56,476 bases of DNA from DASWIG01 sp965371445 (GTDB taxonomy: Bacteria > Acidobacteriota > Thermoanaerobaculia > Multivoradales > J023). Positions 35,901-43,500 of this stretch are shown piece by piece (position 1 is the first letter of the stretch; every line of letters begins with the position of its first letter). The notes under the pieces are model-generated. The model did not search any database. It was not told the DNA's origin and saw only the letters and a list, made by a program, of their open reading frames with translations. Position numbers and translations under genes: made by a program. The stretch is taken from assembly GCA_965371445.1 (NCBI GenBank), contig CBDUYN010000043.1, positions 1-56,476 of the forward strand, read 5' to 3'.

Positions 35901-36235
35901 AGGAAACGGACACGCTCGTCGAGGATCGGCTGCGGCACCGACGGCAGGTCGGCCGGAGGCGCCGCCGCCGCTGGGCGTTCGAGGGGCGCCAGGAGATCGG
36001 CCATTCGCGGCCCCGGCGCCGGCGTCGGCACCGCGGCACCGTGGAAGATCGATGGCGGCGCGACGCCCGGGCCGTCAACCACGCGGCGCACGCTCGCCGC
36101 GTCGGCTCCGTTTTCGAGGCCGGCGAAGTACTCCCGCCAGTCGCCGTCGACCGAGGACGGGTCCTCGAGGTAGCGCGCGTAGAGCTCTTCGACGTAGGGG
36201 AGGTTGGCGCCTCCCAGCGGATCCTGTGGTGTCAT
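32945..36235 (-). CDS. sucA: 2-oxoglutarate dehydrogenase E1 component with an in-line cyclic-nucleotide-binding domain
   Basis: A 1096-residue thiamine-diphosphate enzyme that decarboxylates 2-oxoglutarate in the TCA cycle. Residues 10-42 (PYVEELYARYLEDP, then WREYFAGL) are the usual E1 N-terminal segment. Residues ~108-238 form a cNMP-binding domain: LSDIPLFRGVPPEEIELVA, FLFREGDPGDSLYLVVRGEL and GELAVFTAQPRVADAVA, with Glu182 and Arg191 nine residues apart as in kinase-type cNMP sites. The E1 core follows directly at DKVNQLIHAHRVRGHLLAKL, with TPP-site segments GDAAFAGQG and NNQIGFTT. The extra ~130 residues explain the length compared with the ~930 of E. coli SucA. E2 and E3 genes are not adjacent. 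Allosteric control by cAMP or cGMP is inferred. Confidence 0.95.
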   Translation of the reverse strand: MTPQDPLGGANLPYVEELYARYLEDPSSVDGDWREYFAGLENGADAASVRRVVDGPGVAPPSIFHGAAVPTPAPGPRMADLLAPLERPAAAAPPADLPSVPQPILDERVRFLSDIPLFRGVPPEEIELVARLSEEIPLGDGTFLFREGDPGDSLYLVVRGELVVRRRDGIVVPLQVGQVVGELAVFTAQPRVADAVARGDVRVMKILRDDLMALMDRRPGLAQGFLRMLSERLRQSLSRQDKVNQLIHAHRVRGHLLAKLDPLGQPRGSNPELELEHYGLSEDELDTLFSATMLGAAVRGGAGDRAAMPLRDIVSLVRKVYCDEVGVQFMHIDDVRAKLWIQSRMENPSNHRHLSRDEQLRILTKLTDAELFEQFIHRKFLGAKRFSLEGAETLIPLLDLTIEDASRHGVREAVIGMAHRGRLNVLVNVLGKSPADVFREFADADADAYLGRGDVKYHMGYSSEITTATGKQLHLSLCFNPSHLEFVDPVALGRVRAKQDRFGDRERRRGLGILIHGDAAFAGQGVIQEMMNLSDLEGYHTGGTVHIIVNNQIGFTTPPERSRSTIYATDVARMLQTPVFHVNGESPEAVAQVVRWAMDYRVEFGKDIVIDMYCYRRYGHNEGDEPAYTQPLLYDVIKKRKSVREGYLEHLLGFGEITREEADEIAVRRREQLEEELDRSRSPGFKKRDAMPGEVIWKGYRGGADSDVPEAETAVGKEQLAELLRATTRVPEGFSMHRKLKNFMRARLEMADGERPLDWSAGEALAIASLLAEGRPVRFSGQDSTRGTFSHRHALLHDTSTGATYMPLRHVSNEARLEIWDSPLSEIGVLGFDYGYSLDTPDGLVIWEAQFGDFCNVAQVIIDQFISSSEDKWNRLSGLVMFLPHGFEGQGPEHSSARLERFLNLAAEDNLQIVNLTTPAQLFHCLRRQVVRPLRKPLVVMSPKSLLRHPQAVSGLDELVEGSFQRIVPDTSEIAPEKVKKILLCSGKLYYELAAARTERGREDVAILRLEQYYPISRETLHDALAPYADGTPLVWVQDEPANMGAMTFVRLHVAELLDGRWPLAAVARPASASPATGSATAHKKEQGLVIEQAFA

Positions 36236-36259
36236 CGTGTCTCCCCCGAGCTGCCTGCC

Positions 36260-37030
36260 CTACTCCCAGATCCGCCAGGGCGCCTCGCCCGACTCCCACA
36301 ACCCCTCGAGGACGTTCTTGTCGCGCAGCGTGTCCATCGACTGCCAGAAGCCGCGATGGAAGTAGGCGCCGAGCTGGCCCTGGGCGACCAGCTGCCGCAT
36401 GGGATCGTGCTCGAAGGGCGTGTCGTCGTCCTCGATCAGGTCGATCACCTTCGGCGAGAGGACGAAGTAGCCGCCGTTGATCCAGCCGCCGTGGCCCACC
36501 GGCTTCTCCTGGAAGTCGACGACGCGCGCCTCTTCGAAGCGCAGCACGCCGTACTTCGACGGCGGCTTGATGGCGGTCACCGTCGCGAGCTTGCCGTGGC
36601 CCTGGTGAAAAGCCAGGAGCTCCGTGACGTTGACGGTCGAGACCCCGTCGCCGTAGGTCAAGCAGAAGTCCTCGTCGCCGAGGTAGTCGCGGACCCGCCG
36701 TAGCCGGCCGCCGGTGGCGCTCTTGTCGCCCGTCTCGACGAGCGTCACCCGCCAGGGCTCGGCGGTGTTCTGGTGGACCTCCATGGCGTTCTCGACGAGG
36801 TCAAACGTGACGTCGGCGTTGTGCAGGAAGTAGTTGGCGAAGTACTCCTTGATCATGTACCCCTTGTAGCCCAGGCAGACGACGAAGTCGTGGATGCCGT
36901 GGCTGGAGTAGATCTTCATGATGTGCCAGAGGATCGGCCGGCCGCCGATCTTGACCATCGGCTTGGGCCGGATCACGGTCTCTTCGGCGAGGCGGGTGCC
37001 GCGTCCGCCGGCGAGGATGACTGCTTTCAT
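36260..37030 (-). CDS. rfbF: Glucose-1-phosphate cytidylyltransferase
   Basis: A 256-residue nucleotidyltransferase that makes CDP-glucose from CTP and glucose-1-phosphate, the first step toward CDP-linked 3,6-dideoxysugars. The N-terminus MKAVILAGGRGTRLAEETVI is the NTP-binding signature, followed by RPKPMVKIGGRPILWHIMKI, CLTYGDGVSTVNV and VVDFQEKPVGHGGWINGGYF, all characteristic of RfbF. Length is normal. No other dideoxysugar gene is present, so it is either an orphan or the edge of a cluster. It lies 24 bp upstream of sucA on the same strand, which may just be proximity. Confidence 0.93.
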   Translation of the reverse strand: MKAVILAGGRGTRLAEETVIRPKPMVKIGGRPILWHIMKIYSSHGIHDFVVCLGYKGYMIKEYFANYFLHNADVTFDLVENAMEVHQNTAEPWRVTLVETGDKSATGGRLRRVRDYLGDEDFCLTYGDGVSTVNVTELLAFHQGHGKLATVTAIKPPSKYGVLRFEEARVVDFQEKPVGHGGWINGGYFVLSPKVIDLIEDDDTPFEHDPMRQLVAQGQLGAYFHRGFWQSMDTLRDKNVLEGLWESGEAPWRIWE

Positions 37031-37507
37031 GGGATGGGGCGTCTCCGGTTAGGTGCCTTGGGTCGATGGTGGGACGGCCGCAGCTTAGCCGAGGTTCACC
37101 GTCCCTACAAGACGGGCCCATGACGAAGGCCCGCGGGAGTCGCCGAGGCGTCCTGTCGAGTCTCACCTGCCGTCGCGGACAACGTCCGCGGCCCGCGCGT
37201 GGTCGGACGGTGGCGGCCCTCTACAGGTCGGGCGTGAGTGCTGGGAGCGCGGGCGTCCCGCCCGCCCCGCGGACGACATCCGCGGCCGCGCGGGGTTGAA
37301 ACCCAGCACAGCCTCCTTCGCCCGAGGGCGATTCGGTCCGCTGGTCTCTCGACCTGGCTCGCCGCGAGTGTCCCTGGCAGGGAGCGCCAAGAAATCGTCC
37401 GCTTGGCGAAAGTTCTTGGCAGGGATTGTCAGAAACTTCCGCCGGCGTAAAAAGTGGGGATGTCCCGTCCTCCGTTGAAAGAGGCTGGTGACCCTCAGTT
37501 TCTGGTT
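37031..37507. other. Intergenic stretch with several hairpins
   Basis: No gene seen. It holds hairpins CGCGGAC-aac-GTCCGCG (37175-37191) and CGCGGA-cgaca-TCCGCG (37268-37284), a family C copy GCTGGGAGCGCGGGCGTCCC (from 37240), and a GGGTTGAAACCC core near 37293. It looks like a landing zone for extragenic palindromes. Confidence 0.7.
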
Positions 37508-37822
37508 CTACGCTATTTTCCTCTCGTTGTCCACCTCTTCAGAGATACCGACAGCCTCGTTGAGGGCCGAGATCAGGCGATCCATGTCTCGGTACCCATT
37601 GACTCTCCGAAATCCCTTCTCGGCCTCGACCAAGCCTGTTACGGCCCACCGCATCGCCATCGATCCACTTCGCCAGCGGGTGACGTTTCGGGCGACTCTC
37701 TTGAGAGTACTCTGGATGTTCTCCAGGGTGCTGCTCTTCGAGGCGCGTCGCGAGGCCCTCGATTTGGCGCGCTGCCCGGGACGCGCTCGGTTCTTTCCAG
37801 GCCTTTTCGAGTAGATGCCTCT
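37508..37822 (-). pseudogene. Transposase C-terminal fragment
   Basis: The minus-strand frame reads FNAARGIYSKRPGKNRARPG, then RNVTRWRSGSMAMRWAVTGL and VEAEKGFRRVNGYRDMDRLI, ending at the TAG at 37508. This is the recognisable end of a transposase found repeatedly in acidobacterial and related genomes; I cannot fix the IS family, an IS256/mutator-like type being my best guess. Everything upstream of about 37822 is missing and replaced by WD40 coding sequence on the opposite strand. Confidence 0.65.
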
Positions 37823-38526
37823 GGCGGCGTTGAAAATGTCGAACTGCTGAGAATGCCAGGTCAGGTTTGGGCGGTAGCTTTCTCTCCGCGAAAAAATTAT
37901 GTTGCTATCGCAGGTTGGACTTCTGCTGACTCGCTTCTGCAAGTTTTTACCTGGGGATCTCAAGGTCCTCGCGTATTGGTGCGCGAAGAAAAAGCCAAAC
38001 AGAATAACGCCAACCCCTACTGTGCCTGGTCGCGGGACGGACGGATTCTAGCGTGGTGTCCCGGTCCTTGGGGCGGCGATACCGTCCCCAATGACGTCTA
38101 CCTTTTCTCTGATGCAGGCACGCGATGCGTCTCCGCCGCACACGAAGACGGTGTCGATGGCATCGCTTTTAGCCCCGATGCGCGCCATCTCGTCACAGCT
38201 TCGGACGATCGAACGCTTGCCATCCGCGACGCCCACACGGGTGAGGCTGTTGCTCCACCCTGGACCCGTGCTCAAGAACTGAGGCAGTTGTATTTCATCC
38301 TCATGCCGCACTTGTGGCAGTAGGAGGGGAGGGTATTAGTAATGTTTCGCGACCCAGCCGTCTCTATCTTCTCCGATTCTCCCAGGACGACCCTCCACAT
38401 CTCGAGGTCCTCCAGGAGAACGCCACCGAAACCGCCGTCTGTTCCGTCGCCTTCAGTCCCGACGGGGAGCATCTGCTGATGAGCACGAACGATCGTCTAT
38501 CCCTGTTTCGAGTCCACCTGATCTGA
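37822..38526 (+). pseudogene. WD40-repeat protein, 5-prime truncated and frameshifted
   Basis: The first segment encodes WD40 blades (MPGQVWAVAFSPRKNYVAIA, then HEDGVDGIAFSPDARHLVTA and SDDRTLAIRDAHTGE) in the frame open to 38323. From about 38290 the similarity continues in the next frame with VVFHPHAALVAVGGEG and CSVAFSPDGEHLLMSTNDRL, ending at TGA 38524-38526. One base was gained or lost between about 38270 and 38295. The start and any upstream domain were lost at the junction with the transposase fragment. Base composition is visibly less GC-rich than its surroundings, suggesting acquisition from elsewhere. Such WD40 tails often belong to NTPase or kinase signalling proteins. Confidence 0.8.
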
Positions 38527-38569
38527 CGGGCGTCCGCGGGGGTGTGGCGTCCGTGGAGGGGAGGACGTG

Positions 38570-38645
38570 CCGTCCATCCCGGATGGGGCGTCCATCTCGG
38601 GAGCGCTGTCCATTTCGGAGGACCGTCCATCCGGGGTGCGTCGTC
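38570..38645. repeat. Imperfect 18-bp tandem repeats
   Basis: Four or so units beginning GTCCAT (GTCCATCCCGGATGGGGC, GTCCATCTCGGGAGCGCT and two more) follow each other, one of them a base short. A frame through them reads Trp-Thr-x-x-Pro repeats on the minus strand, but no gene is supported. Confidence 0.7.
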
Positions 38646-38718
38646 GACTGTCCTCTGGCGGCTTTCGCCGCCTCCAGCGAGCAGGGAGGGAACGGGATTT
38701 ATGATTTGGCAGGAGGGT

Positions 38719-38880
38719 GTCCGGAGATTCTCCGGTACCCTCCTCGAAATCTTTGGAAGCGTCCGGAGATTCTCCCGAGCCTTTCTGGGATTCCAAAAAG
38801 CGTCCGGAAATTCTCCGGGACCCTCCTGGAGAATCTTGGAAGCGTCCGGAGATTCTCCGGGACCCTCCTGGAGGGCTTCG
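38719..38880. repeat. 42-bp tandem hairpin array, about four units
   Basis: Units start at GTCCGG: 38719, 38761, 38802 and 38844, so the period is 42 bp (one unit lost a base). Each begins with the near-perfect palindrome CCGGAGA-T-TCTCCGG, followed by a conserved second half ending TCTTGGAAGC. GGAGAATC in one unit also pairs with GATTCTCC of the next, so alternative foldings exist. No open reading frame with a start site is supported. Confidence 0.9.
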
Positions 38881-38985
38881 GCGGGTCGATTTGTCGCTCC
38901 GGGCTCCTCCCAAGGCTTCGCGGAGGTCCGATCGGCGACTCCGGTTCGCCGTCGACCGCGACCCGTCGTATCGGTCATGGCATGG

Positions 38986-39201
38986 TTACGCGGCGATGCT
39001 GACAAACGAGGCCTCCGTGGAGGGCTCGGGGAGCTCCAACCCTTCGGCTCGCATGCCCTCGAGATGAAACTCGATGGCTTCGCGCATGTTCTTCTCTGTT
39101 TCCTCTCTGGTTCGTCCGGTCGTGATGCAACCCGGGATGTCCGGCGAGTAAGCCGAATATCCCGTATTCGTCGGCTCCAAGATGATGAGGTACTTCATCA
39201 T
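38986..39201 (-). CDS. Antitoxin HicB
   Basis: A 71-residue HicB-type antitoxin with the partial RNase-H-like fold: YLIILEPTNTGYSAYSPDIP then GCITTGRTREETEKNMREAI. It lacks an obvious C-terminal DNA-binding domain, as in short HicB forms. Its start overlaps the stop of hicA by 4 bp. Toxin first, antitoxin second is the common hicAB order. Confidence 0.93.
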   Translation of the reverse strand: MMKYLIILEPTNTGYSAYSPDIPGCITTGRTREETEKNMREAIEFHLEGMRAEGLELPEPSTEASFVSIAA

Positions 39202-39383
39202 TTCAATCCCGCCTGTTTCAGGATGCTGTTAAGTGTACCCGGTGCGACTTCATCATTGAAGTGCCCCGGGATCGTGACCAGCCCGGTTTTGCTGGAATGC
39301 TTGTACTGCCGATGGCTTCCCTTTGTCCGTGCCATGAACCAGCCGTCCTGTTCAACAAGTTTGATCACGTCCCTGACCTTCAT
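39198..39383 (-). CDS. mRNA interferase toxin HicA
   Basis: A 61-residue toxin of the double-stranded-RNA-binding-like HicA fold. KVRDVIKLVEQDGWFMARTK then GSHRQYKHSSKTGLVTIPGH contains the conserved Gly-Ser-His with the catalytic His. It would cleave mRNA and block translation until HicB binds. The gene is intact and immediately follows a decayed AbrB/VapC pair. Confidence 0.93.
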   Translation of the reverse strand: MKVRDVIKLVEQDGWFMARTKGSHRQYKHSSKTGLVTIPGHFNDEVAPGTLNSILKQAGLK

Positions 39384-39413
39384 GCTTTCCAGTCCGCTGC
39401 TGCTCTCTGTCTG

Positions 39414-39455
39414 TTAGCCGTGTAACGGCGGGTCGTTGGTGTCGAGGACAATCAC
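39414..39455 (-). pseudogene. VapC toxin stub (14 codons)
   Basis: From a GTG overlapping the antitoxin stop (GTGA), the frame reads VIVLDTNDPPLHG and then a stop. VIVLDTN is the first strand and catalytic Asp of a PIN-domain toxin. The remaining ~120 codons are missing, and hicA begins 31 bp further on. Confidence 0.75.
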
Positions 39456-39699
39456 CGCCGCTCCCGCGCACCCCGGGCGATCGCTCCCTCCATCTCCGCC
39501 AGGCTACGCCACGGCCCGTCGTAGCCCGTGCAGCCCACCAGGTCCTCGAGCGTGGCTCGGGGAAGACCGCGAGCCGGACAAAGACGACCGCATCGCGGCG
39601 ATCCTCGACCTCGATCTCGCTTCCCGGACGCCAGCCGTGCCGTTCACGGATCTCCTTGGGGATGATGAGTTGTCCTTTGGTGGAGAGTCGGGTGAGCAT
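39452..39699 (-). pseudogene. AbrB/MazE-type antitoxin with a frameshift
   Basis: The start MLTRLSTKGQLIIPKEIRER followed by HGWRPGSEIEVEDRRDAVVF is a SpoVT/AbrB swapped-hairpin DNA-binding domain. After about residue 47 the family sequence continues in another frame (ATLEDLVGCTGYDGPWRSLA then EMEGAIARGARERR) and stops at 39452-39454, overlapping the toxin stub. A single-base shift near 39560 separates the two halves. Together with the stub it is a dead vapBC-like module. The DNA-binding half could still be made. Confidence 0.8.
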
Positions 39700-39881
39700 G
39701 GGTCCTCCAGGTAAGACGACGGTAAGATCATTCTAGGAGCATTGCCTGCCGGCGTCAAGCCACCATCGCGTCTCGAGGCCGGCGACGCAGAGCGCCGAAT
39801 CCGGGATTCGGCCTATTCTGGCCGAATGGGCCTTTAAAACGGTTGCAGACGGTCCAAGGTGCCAAAACGGCACTTGTGAAC

Positions 39882-40049
39882 GTCTCCTGGGATTTCCAGG
39901 AGACGTCCACGGGCGCCGGGGAGGTCTTCTGGGATTCCCAGAAGAGGTTCACGGGCGCCGGGGACCTCTCCCTGCGGCGTCAGGTGACGTTCGCGGCGCC
40001 CGGGGACGTCACTTGAAACTGCCAGGAGAGGTGCCCGGCGCCCGGGAAG
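39882..40049. repeat. Four-unit 42-bp array of 23-bp hairpin plus 19-bp linker
   Basis: Units start at 39882, 39924, 39966 and 40008, exactly 42 bp apart. Each is a 23-bp self-complementary element followed by a 19-bp linker centred on GGCGCC. Unit 1 pairs GTCTCCTGG with CCAGGAGAC; unit 2 pairs TCTTCTGG with CCAGAAGA, a compensatory change. In units 3 and 4 the arms do not pair within the unit but across: TCAGGTGAC of unit 3 with GTCACTTGA of unit 4, and CTCTCCCTG of unit 3 with CCAGGAGAG of unit 4. A weaker unit may precede at 39840. No coding or CRISPR signal. Confidence 0.92.
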
Positions 40050-40064
40050 GCGTCCGTCCGTCCA

Positions 40065-40084
40065 CCCAGGGTTAAAACCCTGGG
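40065..40084. repeat. Hairpin CCCAGGG-ttaaaa-CCCTGGG, family B copy 2
   Basis: CCCAGGGTTAAAACCCTGGG lies directly after the hairpin array and is followed by CTACC. It is the same design as the hairpins at 32165 and 53126, with a compensatory A/T pair in place of G/C. Confidence 0.85.
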
Positions 40085-40165
40085 CTACCCTCTGTCGTCC
40101 CTGCGGGACTAAGAGGCAGGCTGCGCGCGCGGGATGGAGCCTGCGCTTACCCCTGCGCCGATCCT

Positions 40166-40429
40166 TCAAGCTCTCATCCGGTCGTCGTGGCGCTGGCGGT
40201 AGATGTAGCTGTTGACGTCGTCCGCCGATTCGTCTTCCGGCCAGAAGCCCACAGCGAGGTCGGCAACGTTCTTGACGACCGGGACGCCTTGAGCTTCCGC
40301 CAGCTGTGCCAACCGGCGGCGGGCCTCGGACACCGGAGTGTGGCTCACACCAAGCCCCGTCTTCGATCCCTGCGAAGCGCCCTGGCCTGTATCGCTCTCG
40401 CTTTTGTGCTTGGTCGTCTTCATGCTCAT
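40166..40429 (-). CDS. Small orphan protein with an N-terminal peptide shared with the caspase-like protein
   Basis: An 87-residue protein. Residues ~10-26, ESDTGQGASQGSKTGLG, match 13 of 17 positions in the caspase-like protein at 44607 (ESDPGQGDSSGSKTGMG, residues 8-24). The rest (VSEARRRLAQLAEAQGVPVV, then FWPEDESADDVNSYIYRQRH and DDRMRA) resembles orphan antitoxins or small regulators with a helical middle and the WPEDES motif. GGAGAGGCGAGC lies before the ATG pair at its start. No toxin gene is adjacent. It sits downstream of the CHAT gene on the same strand. Function unknown; see findings. Confidence 0.7.
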   Translation of the reverse strand: MSMKTTKHKSESDTGQGASQGSKTGLGVSHTPVSEARRRLAQLAEAQGVPVVKNVADLAVGFWPEDESADDVNSYIYRQRHDDRMRA

Positions 40430-40491
40430 GCTCGCCTCTCCTACGGACGTTGGAAGTAGTATAGCACGGCGGCGGCATGTTCCTCTTCTGA

Positions 40492-40540
40492 GACGGCTTC
40501 AGCCGTCTTCTTCGTCCATAGCACGGGCCTTGAGGCCCGT
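40492..40540 (-). repeat. Two-hairpin dispersed repeat, family A copy 2
   Basis: GACGGCTTCAGCCGTC (40492-40507), TTCTTCGTCCATAGC, then ACGGGCCTTGAGGCCCGT (40523-40540). It lies just downstream of the CHAT gene stop and has the same orientation as copy 3 just upstream of that gene. Confidence 0.92.
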
Positions 40541-40569
40541 TGCGGGGGCGGAGCGTCACGACCAGACGT

Positions 40570-43500
40570 TTACCTCCAGTCCCCCTCCAAGACGAACCCC
40601 GCCCAGTAATACGGCGCCCGCCACCGCTCCTGGCGACGCATCCAACGCTGCGCCTCCCGCAACGCCGCCGACGGCGTCAACCCCTCCACCAAAAGCCCCC
40701 GGTAAAACGCCGTCATCAGCTCCGCCGTGGCCTCGTCGTGGACGTCCCACAGGCTCACCACCAGACGCGACGCTCCGGCGTAGAAAAACCCGTGCGTCAA
40801 GCCGATGAGACCCGCGCCCTCGGCCTCTTGCGTCAGCGCTGTCCGGCAGGCGCTCAGGACGACCAGGTCGGCGGGCAGGTCGAGCGCGTAGATCTCGTGC
40901 AGACGCAGATGCCCGTCGCGGGGACGTCCCGCCTCGTCGAACATCGAAAGGGCGACTCCCGACAGCTCAGGGTGGTCCTCGTGGAGAAGACCATGGATCG
41001 CAAAATGAAGGATCCGATAACTGCTCAGCTCCCCCCCGCGGACGAGCTCCGGGCTCGCCGCGAAACCCAACGCCGCCAGCCGCTCCTCCGGCGCCACCAT
41101 CGCCAGGATCGACTCCGCCTCGCGCTCGGTGTACGGCAAGTCGGGCAGGGGGTCCATCTCCTCCGGCGGCGGTTCCGCCCTCACCGCCGACGGCAATCGC
41201 TCGTCCTCGGCCGAGTAGACCGCGTCGGCGACGACGGCCAGCTCCTTCGGCGGCGTCGGACGCTCCGCGGCGCGCTGACGTAAGGCCTTCGTCACCGCCG
41301 CCGACGGCAGGTGGACCACCTCGTGACGGTCGACGACGAGGTCGTCCCCGCCGTCCGTCGGCAAGGCGGCGAACGGGACGTAGTGCAACATGCCGTCGCC
41401 CACCACCAGCAGCCGGTGGTCCACGAGCCGCGCATGGACCGGACCCAGGAGCATGACGGCAAGCCGCCCGGCGAACGCCGGCAGCTGACGCCGCGTTCGG
41501 CGTTGCCGGCTACTGCGCAACCCCGCGTAGACTCGCCACGCGAGCTCATCGACGTCCCGCCGTCCCGGGAGCACGTGGCTCTCGATCCCCTCGCGGCTCA
41601 CCGCGAAGAGGAAGCTCCGCTCCTCGCCGAGGACGTAGCTCAAGAGCAGCGTGTCGGCAGCCAGGAGCTCTTGCACTTCCTCAAGCCGCACCGGCGACGG
41701 CTGGCGCAGCTCGGCAAAGCGCGGGCTCGCCGAACGGATCGCCGCCTGAACGTCCGCCAACTCACGCAACGCCTCGCGCAAGGTCTTCTCCAAAGCCGCG
41801 ACGTCCGCCGCGGCGGCGTGACGCTGCAAGAGCGACTGGCGGCGCAACTCGGCGGCGTTCAACCGACGCTGGACCGAGCGCTCCCGTTCCAGGAGCTCCT
41901 CCGGCACCCCCGAGCGGACGTCGACCCGCGCTTCGAGCAGCACCTCGTAGAGATGACGCGCCCGTACGAGATCGCTGACCTCGAAGGCGCGGGCGTCGTG
42001 CCCTGAGCCCGGGTCCCGCTCGTCAAGACGCATCAGGACGTCGACGTGAAGCTCCGAATACTCCTGCCAGAGCCTGAGGATCGGAGCGTGCTGTCCCCGG
42101 CGCAGGGCGGCGGCGCGCAGGACATCGACCAGGGCCACCGCCTCCTCGACGCGCTGCAAGGCAGTGTCGAGGCGTCCGACTTCGCGCTCGGCCCGGGCCT
42201 GGCAGAAGCGGACGTGCGCCAGGGCGGCACGGTCGCCGAATTCGGCGAAGGTCTCGCCGGCCTCCTCAAGCAGCTCCGGGTCGCCGAGCAGGCAGCCCAG
42301 GTTCGACGCCGTGTGCGCCGTGTGGACGCGGTCCGCGGACGCCCGGTAGACCTCGAGGCTCATCTCGTAGGCGCGGCGGGCGTCGTCGCGGCGACCGAGC
42401 TCACGGTAGGCGCTGCCCAGCCGGTCGAGGGCACCGGCCTCCTCAAGCCGAGCGCCGGCCTCGCGGTAGAGCTCGCCGGCACGCAGGAAACGGCCGACGG
42501 CGTCCTCGCCGCGTCCGGAGAGGTGCTCGACCCAGCCGATCGCCACCCAGGTGTTGGCCAGGAAGTCGGGCCGCTCGTCCTGCCGGCGGATCGCCAAGGC
42601 GTCGTTCAGGACGTCGAGGGCCTGCTCGTAGAGGCCGAGCCGGGTCAAGGCGACGCCGAGGCCGTTCAACGCCTTCGCCTCCTCGCTCGGGCGTCCCAGG
42701 CCGTGCCAGACGCCGAGGGCCTCCCGATGGAGCTCGACGGCACGGTAGAGGTCGCCGCCCGACGCTTCCCAGAGGGCGAGGTTGGAGATCGCCGCCGCCA
42801 GGACGACGCGGTCGCCCAACCCCTGCGAGATCGTCCGCGCCTCCTCGAACGACGCCCGCGCCCGCTCCGGCTCGCCGGCCAGGTCGCGGGCGAGACCCGC
42901 CAGGTTGAGGACGGCGGCAAGCTGCCTCGGGTCGCCCTCCTCGCCCAGGTCACGCAGCAGGACGAGCGCCTCGTCGTAGAACACCAGGGCCGCGTCGAGC
43001 TCGCCGCGAAGGGCGGCGAACGACCCCGCCTGCTTCAAGGCAATGGCCAAGGGGAAAGGCTCGCCGGTCCGACGCCACAGCTCAACGGCACGCCCGTAGA
43101 GCGCGGCTCCCTCCGCCGACGCCTCGGAGCGGCGGCCCTGGGCCTCGTCGAAGGTCCGCAGCGCCTCCTCGCAGTCCCGGATCCGCTCGTTCGACGACGG
43201 CGGCGCCCGTTCGTGGAGACGGATCCCATAGGGGCCGGCATCCTCCGCCGACAAGGGACCGACGCGCAGACGGTACGTCCCCGTGACGCGGGCGACGAAG
43301 CAGACGTGCTCGAAGCCGTACGCCCCGGTCGGACCGTCGACCCCGAGAACGACGCCATCGTCCTCGCCGACCACCTGGGCGCCGAGGTCGACACCCCGCT
43401 GCTCGAGGACGACGTGGAAGGCGTCGCCCAGCGACAGCTCTCCAAGGTCGTACTCGTGGAATTCGTGCCCCTCGAGGCGGGCGTCACCGTCTTCGGGGAC

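Noticed and set aside
39882..40049. CRISPR array (19-bp repeat, 23-bp variable part, perfectly regular)
   Set aside because: The variable parts are self-complementary or complementary to each other, the linker is too short and drifts between units, and no cas gene is in the window.
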